Shown here piece by piece: positions 63,247-64,000 of a stretch of 64,000 nucleotides of DNA (within the stretch, counting starts at the first letter, position 1; every line of letters starts with the position of its first letter). The DNA is from Gelidibacter sediminis (GTDB taxonomy: Bacteria > Bacteroidota > Bacteroidia > Flavobacteriales > Flavobacteriaceae): NCBI RefSeq assembly GCF_004364975.1, contig NZ_SOBW01000007.1:1426001-1490000 (forward strand). Direction: 5' to 3'. The position numbers and the translations under genes were made by a program. The notes beneath the pieces are model-generated. The model was not told the origin of the DNA, ran no database searches, and saw only the letters and a program-made list of their open reading frames with translations.

Positions 63247-64000
63247 ATGATAAAATCTGTTGCCATACAAGGAATTAAAGGGTCATTTCATCACATCGTT
63301 GCCATGCAATATTTTGATGTTCCAGTAAAGGTGGACGAATGTCTAACATTTGACGGCGCTGTACAAAGTGTGTTAACCCACAAAACAGATGCTGTTATTA
63401 TGGCCATTGAGAATTCAATTGCCGGTTCCATTATCCCTAATTATGCTTTAATTGACAATAACCATCTGCAAATTATTGGAGAACATTATCTAGACATTCA
63501 GCATCATTTAATGGGATTGGCCGGGCAATCTATCGAGGAGATACAAGAGGTGTATTCCCATCCCATGGCATTATTACAGTGTAAGGAGTTTTTTAAAAAA
63601 TATCCGCATATCAAATTGGTAGAGGATAAAGATACTGCTGAGGTAGCCCAACGCATTCAACAAAAACAATTAAAAAATGTGGGTGCTATTGCAAGTCGCT
63701 TGGCTTCAGAATTGTTTGATTTGGAAATTATTTCAGAAAGTATCCAAACTATTAAACACAATGAAACGAGGTTTGTAATCGCCAAAACATCTAGTTCTGA
63801 AGTAGACGAAGTAAGAGTGAATAAAGCATCTTTAAAATTCGAATTAGATCATAAACGCGGCAGTTTAGCGTCTATTTTAAATGTGATGAGCGATTGCAAT
63901 TTAAACCTTACCAAAATACAATCCTTACCGAAAATCGAGACACCTTGGAAATATTCATTTTTTGTGGATGTCACTTTCGAAGCATATCAAGATTATCAAA
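63247..64000 (+). CDS. pheA: Prephenate dehydratase (partial at window edge)
   Basis: The frame stays open from ATG 63247 to the window end (251 codons), so the C-terminus is missing. It decarboxylates and dehydrates prephenate to phenylpyruvate. The catalytic-domain start VAIQGIKGSFHHIVAMQYF, AIENSIAGSI, SHPMALLQC and KHNETRFVIA are recognisable. An ACT domain begins at about residue 196 (LKFELDHKRGSLASIL). The usual ESRP feedback motif reads QSLP here. Upstream lies a Phe/Tyr/Trp leader peptide and attenuator, consistent with this assignment. Confidence 0.92.
   Translation, partial: MIKSVAIQGIKGSFHHIVAMQYFDVPVKVDECLTFDGAVQSVLTHKTDAVIMAIENSIAGSIIPNYALIDNNHLQIIGEHYLDIQHHLMGLAGQSIEEIQEVYSHPMALLQCKEFFKKYPHIKLVEDKDTAEVAQRIQQKQLKNVGAIASRLASELFDLEIISESIQTIKHNETRFVIAKTSSSEVDEVRVNKASLKFELDHKRGSLASILNVMSDCNLNLTKIQSLPKIETPWKYSFFVDVTFEAYQDYQ

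Overview
The window reads as a chromosomal segment of a flavobacterium (Bacteroidota, probably a marine Flavobacteriaceae). The evidence is low G+C, the gliding ABC ATPase GldA, a GLPGLI protein paired with a TonB-type outer-membrane barrel, DUF5686 and head-GIN proteins, and several promoters of the Bacteroidota form (TTG or TTTG, about 18-22 bases, then TAnnTTTG). No phage, plasmid, transposase or CRISPR array was seen. The two ends cut through a tRNA (left) and pheA (right).

Region 1-31 kb is mostly housekeeping. It holds a small lipoprotein, waaA, a sugar aminotransferase plus galE plus secreted amidohydrolase operon, fabD-lspA, a COG2509 flavoprotein, a CLC-type channel, a membrane-anchored dihydrofolate reductase fusion, thyA, a CNT nucleoside transporter with an extra N-terminal domain, a bifunctional nuclease, etfBA, pdhB, and a phosphate/pyrophosphate group (ppa, hppA, an MgtC/DUF4010 membrane protein, an App1 phosphatase, ppk1, a deoxynucleoside kinase). 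Region 31-36.7 kb carries surface and secreted proteins (GLPGLI, TonB-type barrel, M28 peptidase).

Region 36.8-60 kb is one large sulfur-amino-acid island. metK (minus strand) and metY (plus strand) diverge from a 638-base intergenic region. That region appears to carry two different classes of SAM riboswitch: a SAM-II-like pseudoknot element in the metK leader and a SAM-I element before metY. Next comes a protein that fuses MetX-like acyltransferase, aspartokinase and homoserine dehydrogenase, then a second PLP sulfhydrylase, an Rrf2 regulator, and a sulfate-assimilation run: DUF2061, cysH, cysD, cysN, sulfite reductase with a C-terminal helical domain, cobA, a Met8-like siroheme synthase, ferredoxin-NADP reductase, cysE, cysM. 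A second SAM-I riboswitch precedes a split metH (two genes) and metF. Together these genes reduce sulfate to sulfide, make cysteine and homocysteine, methylate the latter and activate methionine to SAM, with SAM feeding back on at least three leaders.

Region 60-64 kb has a PagL-like deacylase, a GIN-domain lipoprotein, gldA and the start of a pheA operon. pheA is preceded by a leader peptide rich in Phe/Tyr/Trp codons and a terminator/antiterminator pair, the design of a classical ribosome-mediated attenuator. Between this attenuator and pheA lie two copies of a 31-base repeat, each containing the same eight-codon mini-ORF.
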